Shown piece after piece: positions 32,004 through 38,724 of a DNA stretch of 38,724 nucleotides (positions are counted from its first letter, which is position 1; every line of letters starts with the position of its first letter). The position numbers and the translations under genes were made by a program. Origin of the DNA: DASUBV01 sp035763085 (lineage in GTDB: Bacteria > Actinomycetota > Actinomycetes > Streptosporangiales > Streptosporangiaceae). Location of the stretch: assembly GCA_035763085.1 (NCBI GenBank), contig DASUBV010000327.1, positions 1-38,724 on the forward strand, in the 5' to 3' direction. The notes under the pieces are model-generated. The model had not been told where the DNA came from, searched no databases, and saw nothing but the letters and a program-made list of their open reading frames with translations.

Positions 32004-33422
32004 ATGGTCCCGCCGCCCCCGCCGCCGCCCGCGCCCCGGCCACCCTCCCCCGCACCGCCGCCTGCGCCACCGCCCGGCTCCGGCCCGGCAGACGGCCGCG
32101 TCCTGCGCCTGCCCCGGCGGACCGTGCGGCTGCAGCTCACCCTGCTCTACGGTGGCCTGTTCGTCCTGTCCGGCGCCGCGCTGCTGGGGACCACCTACGT
32201 CCTGGTCGAGCACCGGCTCCCGGTGGTGGCCAGCGCGCACAGCACGACCGGCTCCGGCGGCACCGTCAACGAGGTCTGTGCCACCGGCCCTGGCGGCGGC
32301 ACGGGCGGCACCGGCCCGGGGGCCTCCGGCGTGCTGGGCACGTCCGGCGGGCTGGGCACCTCGAGCGGGCTGGGGAGCTCTGCCGGGCTGGGCACCTCCG
32401 GCAGCCAGGCGCCCGCGGCGGGCTGCGCCGGCCTGATGCAGACCATGAGCCGGCAGCGCAGCGCCGAGCTGGAGCAGCTGCTCGTGGTGTCCGGCATCGC
32501 GCTGGCGATCATGTCCGTGGTGGCCATCGGGCTGGGCTGGCTGATGAGCGGCCGGGTGCTGCGGCCGCTGCGCAGCATCACCGCCGCCGCCCGGCGCGTG
32601 TCGGCCAGCAACCTCCATCACCGGCTGGCCCTGCACGGCCCTGACGATGAGCTGCGCGAGCTCGGCGAGACGTTCAACGGCCTGCTGTCCCGGCTGGAAG
32701 GCGCCTTCGGCGCCCAGCGGCAGTTCGTCGCGAACGCCTCCCACGAGCTGCGCACGCCGCTGGCCCGCCAGCGCACTCTGCTCGAGGTCGCCCTGGCCGA
32801 CCCGGCTCGCTCCGCCGGCTCGCTGCAGGCCGCCTGCGAGCGTGTCCTGGCCGCCGGCGAGCAGCAGGAGCGCCTCATCGAGGCGCTGCTCACGCTCGCC
32901 CGCAGCCAGCGCGGCCTGGACCGGCGCGAGGACGTCGACCTGCGCGCCGCCGCTGCCGAGGCCCTGCAGGCTCACAGCCCCGAGGCTCGCCGTCGCGACC
33001 TGCGCGTCCATACGTCACTGCAGCCAGCCCGCACCGCCGGCGATCCGGGACTCGCCGAGCGGCTGGCGGCCAACCTCGTCGACAACGCCGTCCGCTACGG
33101 CTCCGCCGGGGGCTGGATCGAGGTCAGCACCGGGCTGCGCGGCGGCAGTGCGGTTCTGTCCGTCACCAACAGCGGCCCGGTCATCCCGCCCGCCGAGGTC
33201 GGCCGCCTGTTCCAGCCCTTCCAGCGGCTGGGCGCCGAGCGCACCGGCGTCCGCGGCGGCCAGGGCCTGGGCTTGTCGATCGTCGCCGCGATCGCCGCCG
33301 CCCACGACGCCCGCCTGTCGGCGCATGCCCTGCCGGCAGGCGGCCTGGCCGTCGAGCTGTGGTTCCCGCCGGCCCTGGCCGACCGCCGGCCTGCGCTAGC
33401 GGCAGCAGCCGCATGTACCTGA
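32004..33422 (+). CDS. Sensor histidine kinase with low-complexity extracellular loop
   Basis: A 472-residue membrane kinase. A Pro-rich cytoplasmic head (1-30) precedes TM1 (about 43-68). An extracellular loop (about 70-155) holds a Gly/Ser repeat with several GLGTS-like units and two cysteines (92, 141), followed by TM2 (about 158-181) and a HAMP domain. The phospho-acceptor His247 lies in NASHELRTPLARQR. The ATPase domain has N-box NLVDNAVRYG, a G1-like SNSGP-type motif reading TNSGPVIP, and GGQGLGLSIV. ATG 32004 lies one base after the regulator stop. The sensor loop is composed mainly of repeats, with no recognised ligand domain, so it may sense through a partner such as the ABC permease. 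The C-terminus is Ala-rich. Confidence 0.92.
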   Translation: MVPPPPPPPAPRPPSPAPPPAPPPGSGPADGRVLRLPRRTVRLQLTLLYGGLFVLSGAALLGTTYVLVEHRLPVVASAHSTTGSGGTVNEVCATGPGGGTGGTGPGASGVLGTSGGLGTSSGLGSSAGLGTSGSQAPAAGCAGLMQTMSRQRSAELEQLLVVSGIALAIMSVVAIGLGWLMSGRVLRPLRSITAAARRVSASNLHHRLALHGPDDELRELGETFNGLLSRLEGAFGAQRQFVANASHELRTPLARQRTLLEVALADPARSAGSLQAACERVLAAGEQQERLIEALLTLARSQRGLDRREDVDLRAAAAEALQAHSPEARRRDLRVHTSLQPARTAGDPGLAERLAANLVDNAVRYGSAGGWIEVSTGLRGGSAVLSVTNSGPVIPPAEVGRLFQPFQRLGAERTGVRGGQGLGLSIVAAIAAAHDARLSAHALPAGGLAVELWFPPALADRRPALAAAAACT

Positions 33423-33435
33423 GAACACGGTGCTG

Positions 33436-33792
33436 CTAACGCTGATGCTTCGCCATCAACTCGGATACGGCGCGCTGCAGTTCGTTCAGCGGTGCTTCCA
33501 CCGTGCGGCGGATGACCTCCGTATCAACGCGATAGTAATGATGGGCCAGGAGGTCACGCAGCCGCGCAATCTCCCGTCAAGGGATCTGCGGCTGCCGTGC
33601 CCGCACGTCCTCCGGCAAGGCCTTAACCGCTTCACCGTTAACGACCAGCCTGTACAGCAGCGCGTCGAATGCTAGCTGTGCCTCATCATCACTGCCCTCT
33701 GCCTCGGCGCGCGCTAGCGCCGCCACGGCCCGGCTTACGCGATCAGTTGCTTCGCTGATGTCTGCCAGACGTTCCTGAGGGGTCCGCGTCAT
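33436..33792 (-). pseudogene. hepT: HepT-like HEPN toxin interrupted by an in-frame TGA
   Basis: The start MTRTPQERLADISEATDRVSR and VVNGEAVKALPEDVRARQPQIP is a normal HepT/DUF86 N-terminal half. A TGA at 33577-33579 then stops translation after 71 residues. Reading on in the same frame gives REIARLRDLLAHHYYRVDTEVIRRTVE and a natural TAG at 33436, for a full length of 118 codons. The catalytic RX4HXY motif (RDLLAHHY) lies after the stop. Relatives usually read IPWREI here, so a Trp TGG changed to TGA explains the break. Loss of the toxin active site implies an inactive toxin unless TGA is read through. The ATG overlaps the MntA stop (ATGA). Base composition is lower in GC than the surroundings. 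Confidence 0.8.
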
Positions 33793-34298
33793 AGCGGAAT
33801 GGCCTCGGCCAGCGCCCGCTCACGCACGGGCGCGGCCATGACTTCCACTGCTGCCACGTCCACCGGCCGTCCGACAATGCCCTCGACCTCGCCCGCTAGT
33901 TTCAGCAGCGGAAACAGGCCGCGCTCACGAGCCGGGAAATCGACGAGCAGGTCGATATCTGATTCAGGTGTCTCATCACCGCGTGCTACGGAGCCAAATA
34001 CTCGGACATTCTCTGCGCCGAGCGCCGCAGCGGCTGCACGGATTTCGGACCGGTGCCGGTGCAGGAGAGCTGCGGCGCCAGGCGCCCTGGTCTCCTTGTC
34101 AGAGGGACCAGCCAGGACGAGTCTGTGCCCCGCAGCCCGCAGCAGGCGCGCCAGTGTTCGCACGGTCGGGCTCGCTGCTCCCGTCTCGTATCGGGCGATC
34201 ATCGCCTGGGATGTCCCTGCCCGCCGCGCCAATTCGGTCTGCGTCAGGCCGGCGTCCCTCCGCACTTGAGTCAGCAGCGCACCTGCGTCTCTCTCCAC
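33789..34298 (-). CDS. mntA: HTH-fused MntA-type nucleotidyltransferase antitoxin
   Basis: A 169-residue protein with two parts. An N-terminal XRE-type HTH (about 5-60) reads LLTQVRRDAGLTQTELARRAGTSQAMIARYETGAASPTVRTLARLL. The C-terminal minimal nucleotidyltransferase (about 75-165) carries GSVARGD and SDIDLLVDF, giving the GSx10DxD active site intact. MntA antitoxins AMPylate HepT to block its RNase activity; an N-terminal HTH fusion adds autoregulation. Start GTG 34298. The stop overlaps the hepT start. The upstream palindrome at 34308-34325 is a probable operator. Since the HepT partner is broken, the antitoxin may be a relic or act elsewhere. Confidence 0.88.
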   Translation of the reverse strand: MERDAGALLTQVRRDAGLTQTELARRAGTSQAMIARYETGAASPTVRTLARLLRAAGHRLVLAGPSDKETRAPGAAALLHRHRSEIRAAAAALGAENVRVFGSVARGDETPESDIDLLVDFPARERGLFPLLKLAGEVEGIVGRPVDVAAVEVMAAPVRERALAEAIPL

Positions 34299-34307
34299 AG
34301 AGGGCAG

Positions 34308-34325
34308 TATGCCTTTTCAGGCATA
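34308..34325. promoter_or_regulatory. Palindromic operator candidate of the MntA/HepT module
   Basis: TATGCCT (34308-34314) and AGGCATA (34319-34325) form a perfect 7-bp dyad with a 4-nt centre, 9 bp upstream of the GTG start of the HTH-antitoxin gene and overlapping its likely -10. It is typical of an XRE-type autorepression site. Confidence 0.6.
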
Positions 34326-34378
34326 ATCCGCGGGAGCCGGCGCTGCCGCCTCGACATTCGGACCCGAGTCTGTCCGAC

Positions 34379-34412
34379 CTGACCTCCTCGGTCAGTCCGT
34401 GCCCATAGGGCA
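34379..34412 (-). terminator. Two small hairpins downstream of the DinB-family gene
   Basis: CTGACC/GGTCAG (34379-34395) and TGCCC/GGGCA (34400-34412) lie 27-60 nt beyond the stop at 34439, between two minus-strand units. No T-tract is present. They probably end the TetR/DinB-enzyme transcript before the toxin-antitoxin module. Confidence 0.4.
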
Positions 34413-34438
34413 TGGTCTTCCTCGCGTCCGCATGTCCA

Positions 34439-35194
34439 TCAGTAGGGGATCTCGGTGTTCAGCAGGTCGTCGATGGTCACGGTGGCCGGGCGGTGCGAGG
34501 TGGCCCGGCAGAAGTCGGCGGCATCTAGCGTCAGCGACGAGCCGCCGGTGCCGGACCGCCAGGACCCGCCGGCCGGGCCGGTGAGCGTCAGCTCGAAGTC
34601 CTTGCCATGCCGGCCGGCCCACTCGGCGACGACATCCGCGACGATCACGCCGTCGTGGTCGGCGGTCAGATGCGGCTGCAGGCCGGCGGCGCGGGTGATG
34701 TCGAGCCGGTGCATCCACGGATCACGGGTCAGGATGGTGTCGATCAGGTAGCCGAGGGTCCAGGGCTCCTGCACCCCGTTGACCTCATTGAGCTGTGCCA
34801 TCGTGCGGCGGCGAAGGAAGGCGGGCGCCCGGCGGCGGCCCGCCGCGGCCTTCGGCGAGCGGGCACGGAACTGCCCGGTGATGCGCTCGGGCGTCCAGCC
34901 GTCCCGCTCCTCGACCTGCAGCCGGGTGAGCGCGTCGATAAAGGGGCTGCCGTCGCGGCGCGCGAGGCGGCCGGCCTTGCGCTGCTGGCGGATGTTCTCC
35001 CGGACCGACGCGGCCATCTCGGCCATGCCGAGCAGGTGCGCGGCCACCTGCCGCACGTCCCACGCCGGGCAGTCGGTGCCGGCCTTCCACTGCGCGGGCT
35101 CCAGCGACTGGAGCAGCTCGGCGCAGCGCTCGTACTCGGTCGCCGCCAGGCGCATGGCCAGCGGTCGCGGCAGTGCAGGCGTTCGAAGAATCAT
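34439..35194 (-). CDS. Maleylpyruvate isomerase-family (DinB-like, mycothiol-dependent type) protein
   Basis: A 251-residue protein of the DinB/MDMPI superfamily, four-helix-bundle proteins that in actinobacteria often use mycothiol and a metal. The N-terminal helix region ATEYERCAELLQSLEPAQWKAGTDCPAWDVRQVAAHLLGMAEM contains the W-x-V-R-x-V-x-x-H metal-ligand pattern. DPWMHRLDITRAAG supplies a second His region. The C-terminal part FELTLTGPAGGSWRSG looks like the SCP2-type beta domain common in this group. ATG 35194 starts the recognisable sequence; frames upstream overlap the TetR gene. It lies 14 bp behind TetR and is probably in one operon with it. The substrate cannot be told: maleylpyruvate isomerase is only the founding activity. 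Confidence 0.8.
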   Translation of the reverse strand: MILRTPALPRPLAMRLAATEYERCAELLQSLEPAQWKAGTDCPAWDVRQVAAHLLGMAEMAASVRENIRQQRKAGRLARRDGSPFIDALTRLQVEERDGWTPERITGQFRARSPKAAAGRRRAPAFLRRRTMAQLNEVNGVQEPWTLGYLIDTILTRDPWMHRLDITRAAGLQPHLTADHDGVIVADVVAEWAGRHGKDFELTLTGPAGGSWRSGTGGSSLTLDAADFCRATSHRPATVTIDDLLNTEIPY

Positions 35195-35208
35195 GGGTCC
35201 CCCACCCC

Positions 35209-35826
35209 CTACTTCCTGATCCGGCCCTCCTCCGGAAGACCGAGATCGTCGGCGAACATCGCGATCACGCGCGGCAGCAGGCGCCGCCACCGCTGCCCGC
35301 CCGGGTCGTTGGCAAGTTGCTGGCTCACCAGGCCGCCGACGATCGCGGTGTAGATGTCGGCGTCCTGGTCCGCGGTGATGCCCATCCCGCGCAGTTCCTC
35401 CTGCAGCAGGCCGTACACCTCGCGGGCAGGCGCGTAGGCCCGCTCGCTCGGCCGGAAGCCGGGGATCACCTGGACGTCCATGAGGTGGTGCCGGGCCAGG
35501 TCGGCGACCGCGAAGTCGAAGTAGCGCTCGGCGATGGCCGTCAGCCGCGCCCGCGGCTGCCCGGGCAGGTCAGCGGTCGTGTCCTTGACGTGGTCCAGGA
35601 ACGACTGCCACGCCTGCTCGAACATCGCGTCATAGATCGCGTTCTTGGACGCGAAGTGGGAGTACAGCGACGGCTGCTGCATCCCCACCCGGGCCGCGAT
35701 GTCCCGCAGGGTCAGCCCGGCCAGGCTGGTCTCCCGCGCGGCGGCCCAGGCGGCATCGAGGATCTCGCGCCGGGTTGCCGCCCGGCGCTCGGCCTGCCTA
35801 TCACGCTTAGGCTGCCCTATCATCAT
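35209..35826 (-). CDS. TetR-family transcriptional regulator
   Basis: A 205-residue repressor. The N-terminal HTH is clear: RREILDAAWAAARETSLAGLTLRDIAARVGMQQPSLYSHFASKNAIYDAMFEQ. The C-terminal ligand-binding domain ends PRVIAMFADDLGLPEEG. The first of two adjacent ATG codons (35826, 35823) is chosen. An open frame continues upstream, but the palindrome and a TTGACA -35 lie there, so the longer version is unlikely. No ribosome site is visible, consistent with a leaderless transcript. It is followed by the DinB-family gene and divergent from the CHAP protein gene. Confidence 0.88.
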   Translation of the reverse strand: MMIGQPKRDRQAERRAATRREILDAAWAAARETSLAGLTLRDIAARVGMQQPSLYSHFASKNAIYDAMFEQAWQSFLDHVKDTTADLPGQPRARLTAIAERYFDFAVADLARHHLMDVQVIPGFRPSERAYAPAREVYGLLQEELRGMGITADQDADIYTAIVGGLVSQQLANDPGGQRWRRLLPRVIAMFADDLGLPEEGRIRK

Positions 35827-35859
35827 TAGATGATGCGCCTGGACCAGGCGGCCTGTCAA
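35821..35859 (-). promoter_or_regulatory. TetR promoter with palindromic operator over the start codon
   Basis: TTGACA (reading left, 35859-35854) lies 18 nt from a CATCAT -10-like element. CATCAT/ATGATG with a TAG centre (35821-35835) forms a perfect 6-bp dyad overlapping the -10 and the first ATG. A bound TetR dimer would block initiation, so autorepression is likely. Confidence 0.5.
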
Positions 35860-35893
35860 TAACCTGCCCCGGACCCCTGGCACGGTCGCCCCC

Positions 35894-35922
35894 TTGACGC
35901 TGATTCGTGCCGATGTTAATAA
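35894..35922 (+). promoter_or_regulatory. Candidate promoter of the CHAP-domain protein gene
   Basis: TTGACG (35894-35899) and TAATAA (35917-35922) are spaced 17 bp apart in the most AT-rich stretch of the region, about 70 nt before the GTG start. The -10 matches TANNNT only partly. Confidence 0.4.
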
Positions 35923-35993
35923 GTTTCATATTGCTGATTTTTAACGCAAGACAGTCACGAACGCCCAGGCGGAGCGCTCGGGAAGGGGCCACC

Positions 35994-38724
35994 GTGACCC
36001 GCAACGATGACCATCAGGCGCGGCGCGGGCCGCGCGCCGCGCGAGCCTTACGGCTCACCGCGCTGGCCGGGGCCGTTGTCCTGGCTCTCGGGCTCGCCGC
36101 GCAGGCGCCCGCCAGCGCGGCAGCCCGGCCGGCCGCCGGGCCGGCCGCCGCCAGCGCGCCGCACGGCGCCATCCGCGCGGTCCGCGAACTGCCGGCCGCG
36201 GCCGCCGATGCGGCCGCGCTCAGGCAAGCCTTCGCCGCCGGACGGCACCTGCCGGCCGGCGCGGTCGGCGGCATCCGGGCCGGCTCGGAGCACCTGGCGT
36301 CGGTCTCCGGCACCGGGGTCAGCTGGGCGATCGCCAGCTTCACGCCGTCACCCGCGGCCCCGCGGGTGACGCAGACCGCCTTCCAGGATGGCGCGAGCAC
36401 CGGCGTCTTCCGCCGTGCGCCCGGCCAGTCCTGGCAGCTCGTCCGGGCATCGGGCGGGGCGTACGGCTGCGGGCGGGGGCTGCCCGCCGCGGTCCGGGCC
36501 GCCTGGAAGCTGGCCGCGCCTGCGGGCTGCCAGGCCACCGCAGCGTCGGCGCGCCAGGCCGCGGCCCGCGCCCGGCAGGCGGCCGCACCCGCCGGCATGG
36601 TCGGCCAGTCCATCGCCAGCATCGCGCTGAGCCAGGTCGGTGTTGCCGACACCCCGGCGGTGACCAGCTTCAGCGGCGTGGACTGCGACCCGTACACCAC
36701 GATGGTCGCCGCGCAGTCCCCGAACGCCAACGGCTGCGCCTACGACCAGGCGTTCACGGTCGAGAACGAGAACGAGGCCTGGTGCTCGGACTTCGCCAAG
36801 TGGGTCTGGCAGCAGGCCGGCGTCACCGCCGACATGGGCATCATCAACGCCGGATCCGACTCGTTCTACGGCTGGGGCGCCAGCCAGGGCGAGGCCATGC
36901 CGGCCGACTCGGGCACGCCCGAGCCCGGCGACGCGGTGGTCTTCTACCCGCCCGGCCCGGTCAGCGCGACCGCGTACGCCGATCATGTAGGCATCGTGAC
37001 CTCGGTCAACGCCGACGGCACCATCAACATGGCCAACGGCGACTTCCTCGGCACCACCAACATCAGCGTGCAGTACAACACCGGCATCAACCTCGCCACC
37101 TGGCCCTCGCAGGTCTGGGGCAAGGGCGAGCAGTGGATCCTGGTCACCCCGCCGGCCGGCCAGCAGCAGCCGGTCCCGGCCGCCGCCATCAGCGGGCCGC
37201 ACCGCGCCGTGGCGGGCACCTCCGTCACCCTGACCGCGCACGCCGCTCAGCCCGGCGGCTCGATCTCCCGGGTCCTGTGGACCTTCGGCGACGGCCGCGA
37301 CAACAACACCACTGGCGCGACCGTGCGCCACGTCTTCGCCGGCGCCGGGGTCTGGCCGGTGACCATGACCGCGACCTCCGGCGCGGACACCGTCACCACG
37401 CGCACCTGGGACATCGACGTGGCCGCCGCCGGGTCGGCCGTGGCGTCGACCCCGAACACCGCCGTGTGGTACTCCGCCCGGCTGGTCGACCAGTACCTGT
37501 TCCTGCCGGCGGCGGGCGGGCTGGCCGCCGAGAGCTCCGACGGCGAGAGCTGGCTGCGGTATGCCCTGCCGGGCCGGCCCGATGCCGGCAGCGGCCTGAC
37601 GGCGCTCAACTATGCCGATGGCACCGGCATCGTGCAGCCGCATGTGTTCTACCGGGCGGCCGGCGGCGGCCTGGGCGAGACGTCCGGCCGCCTCGGCAGC
37701 TGGACCGCGCAGGCGCTGCCAGGTGACCCCGCCTCCGGTGCCGCGATCGTCGCCACGACCGGAGCGACGAACGGCGCGGATGCAAGCTCCGCCAGCCAGG
37801 GTCCCGCGGTCTTCTACGTGAACTCCGCAGGCCAGCTGGCCGAGTCCGCCGAGCAGGGCTCGTCCTGGACCGCCAGCACGCTGGCCGGGCTGCCGGCCGC
37901 GGGCGGCGGGTCACTGGCCCTGGCCGACGTGACCAGCCGCGGGCAGCCCGGCGAGCTGCTCGCCTACCTCTCCCGGCACGGCGGGCTCCTGGTCGCCTCG
38001 CCGGCCGGCCCGCCGGGAGCCGGCCAGACCTGGCGGGCCCAGCCGGTCCCGGCCGCGTCCGGGATCGCGGCCGGGACCGCGCTGGCGGCGGTCACCGCCG
38101 GCCCTGACGGCAGCCAGCAGCTGATCTTCTTCCTCAACGGTCACGGCCAGCTGGCCGCGGCGGCCCGCCAGCAGCCCGGCAGCCGGTGGCTCGTCCGCGA
38201 CCTGCCGGGGATCCCGGCCGCGGCGACCGCGCTGGCGGCGACGACCTACCAGTTGCCCTCCGGCGGCCTGGGCACCGAGGTGTTCTACTGCACCGCGTCC
38301 GGCCAGCCTGGTGTCACCGCCTGGGACGGGCAGCAGTGGCAGGCCAGCACGCTGCTCGGCACGGCCGGCGGTGTCGTCGGCGCCGCCGGGTATCCGGGCG
38401 CGGGCCATCCCGAGCAGGTGTTCCTGGGCAGCGGCACGGCCCCGGTCGCGGATTCCAGCGCCGACTCCGGCGGCACCTGGACGCCCGTCGCGCTGCCGAC
38501 GGCCGTGTCGGCCTTCACCGACACCGTCGTGCTGTACGCCGCGACGGCGGCCGACGACGCCAGCGCGCTCAGCGCGGCGGCCGCGGCCGGCCTGCCCGCC
38601 AGCCAGGTGACGCAGTCCTTCGCCACCGCGTGGGCGGACACGCTCAGCGGCGAGTACCTGGTGATCGCGGTCGGCCAGGCTGCCAGCAGCGCGCTGTACT
38701 ACAACGTCTGCGGCTGGCCGGACC
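35994..38724 (+). CDS. Large secreted CHAP + PKD + propeller-like repeat protein, cut by window end
   Basis: At least 910 residues; the frame is open to the last base. The GTG start at 35994 has GGAAGGGG about 5 nt upstream. A signal peptide is clear: Arg-rich head, hydrophobic LTALAGAVVLALGLAAQ, then Ala-rich APASA. A CHAP peptidoglycan amidase/endopeptidase-like domain follows (about 200-380), with Cys264 in AWCSDFAKWVWQQ, His331 in ADHVGIV and Asn348 in MANGDF. A PKD domain (about 399-475) carries VLWTFGDG and VRHVFAGAGVWPVT. From about 490 to 836 come roughly seven repeats of about 45-50 residues with the pattern hydrophobic-FY, Gly-x-Leu, Trp, Leu-Pro, as in a beta-propeller. A further domain (SGEYLVIAVGQAASSALYYN) runs off the end. 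It probably acts on or binds the cell wall outside the cell. Confidence 0.85.
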   Translation, partial: MTRNDDHQARRGPRAARALRLTALAGAVVLALGLAAQAPASAAARPAAGPAAASAPHGAIRAVRELPAAAADAAALRQAFAAGRHLPAGAVGGIRAGSEHLASVSGTGVSWAIASFTPSPAAPRVTQTAFQDGASTGVFRRAPGQSWQLVRASGGAYGCGRGLPAAVRAAWKLAAPAGCQATAASARQAAARARQAAAPAGMVGQSIASIALSQVGVADTPAVTSFSGVDCDPYTTMVAAQSPNANGCAYDQAFTVENENEAWCSDFAKWVWQQAGVTADMGIINAGSDSFYGWGASQGEAMPADSGTPEPGDAVVFYPPGPVSATAYADHVGIVTSVNADGTINMANGDFLGTTNISVQYNTGINLATWPSQVWGKGEQWILVTPPAGQQQPVPAAAISGPHRAVAGTSVTLTAHAAQPGGSISRVLWTFGDGRDNNTTGATVRHVFAGAGVWPVTMTATSGADTVTTRTWDIDVAAAGSAVASTPNTAVWYSARLVDQYLFLPAAGGLAAESSDGESWLRYALPGRPDAGSGLTALNYADGTGIVQPHVFYRAAGGGLGETSGRLGSWTAQALPGDPASGAAIVATTGATNGADASSASQGPAVFYVNSAGQLAESAEQGSSWTASTLAGLPAAGGGSLALADVTSRGQPGELLAYLSRHGGLLVASPAGPPGAGQTWRAQPVPAASGIAAGTALAAVTAGPDGSQQLIFFLNGHGQLAAAARQQPGSRWLVRDLPGIPAAATALAATTYQLPSGGLGTEVFYCTASGQPGVTAWDGQQWQASTLLGTAGGVVGAAGYPGAGHPEQVFLGSGTAPVADSSADSGGTWTPVALPTAVSAFTDTVVLYAATAADDASALSAAAAAGLPASQVTQSFATAWADTLSGEYLVIAVGQAASSALYYNVCGWPD

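Noticed and set aside
33430..33675. Small plus-strand frame (81 codons) after the histidine kinase
   Set aside because: It is antisense to the HepT reading frame, has no ribosome site and no recognisable sequence, whereas the minus strand matches HepT on both sides of the stop.
35827..35993. ydaO-type c-di-AMP riboswitch ahead of the CHAP protein gene
   Set aside because: Such riboswitches often precede cell-wall hydrolases in actinobacteria, but the 167-bp leader is too short and none of the conserved blocks could be found.

Overview
The window is about 72% GC by eye and densely coded. Third codon positions are strongly G/C, many starts are GTG, and several promoters sit directly against start codons. 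A mycothiol-type DinB enzyme, an F420-type LLM oxidoreductase, DUF1707 and DUF1684 proteins, PucR and LAL-type regulators and a candidate Streptomyces-type PHO box all point to a soil actinomycete, perhaps from the Streptosporangiales/Catenulisporales neighbourhood. Genus cannot be set from sequence reading alone. No rRNA, tRNA, CRISPR array, IS element or phage gene was seen.

Layout. (1) 1-510: end of a DUF1684 protein. (2) 514-4151: a divergent cassette with a BpsA-like aminopropyltransferase, GNAT, FkbH-like HAD protein and acyl carrier protein on the minus strand, all joined by 4-nt overlaps, and a pyruvoyl S-adenosylmethionine decarboxylase on the plus strand. This is the best candidate for an undescribed pathway: decarboxylated-SAM chemistry joined to carrier-protein chemistry. 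(3) 4213-6207: a PHT1/Pho84-like phosphate permease behind an 11-nt-phased PHO box, then a universal stress protein. (4) 6268-9887: a flavoprotein disulfide reductase, a MarR regulator divergent from a DUF1707 membrane protein with mirror-image promoters, and a MetE-C-like methyltransferase. (5) 10001-18305: a reductive pyrimidine (or hydantoin) catabolic locus with NCS1 permease, nitrilase-fold N-carbamoyl-beta-alanine amidase, dihydropyrimidinase, LLM flavin/F420 oxidoreductase, class III aminotransferase and a PucR regulator. No classical dihydropyrimidine dehydrogenase is present.

(6) 18429-27948: a STAND-type ATPase, two atypical SDR/epimerase genes, a small unknown protein, a giant LAL (LuxR) regulator, a class A FAD monooxygenase, a DUF3237 protein and an aldo/keto reductase. 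They are arranged around a divergent promoter with a 20-bp palindrome. (7) 27958-33422: a MacB/FtsX-type ABC transporter, a membrane-anchored DUF5666-like protein and an OmpR/HK two-component system, probably one envelope-response module. A 16-bp dyad and a 13-bp tandem repeat are candidate regulator sites. (8) 33436-34325: an HTH-MntA/HepT toxin-antitoxin module of visibly lower GC. The HepT toxin carries an in-frame TGA just before its RX4HXY catalytic motif. (9) 34439-35859: a TetR regulator and a DinB/maleylpyruvate-isomerase-family enzyme, with a palindrome over the TetR start. (10) 35994 to the window end: a large secreted protein with a CHAP domain, a PKD domain and about seven propeller-like repeats, cut by the window edge.

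All functional calls rest on reading motifs and family signatures. No database search was run.
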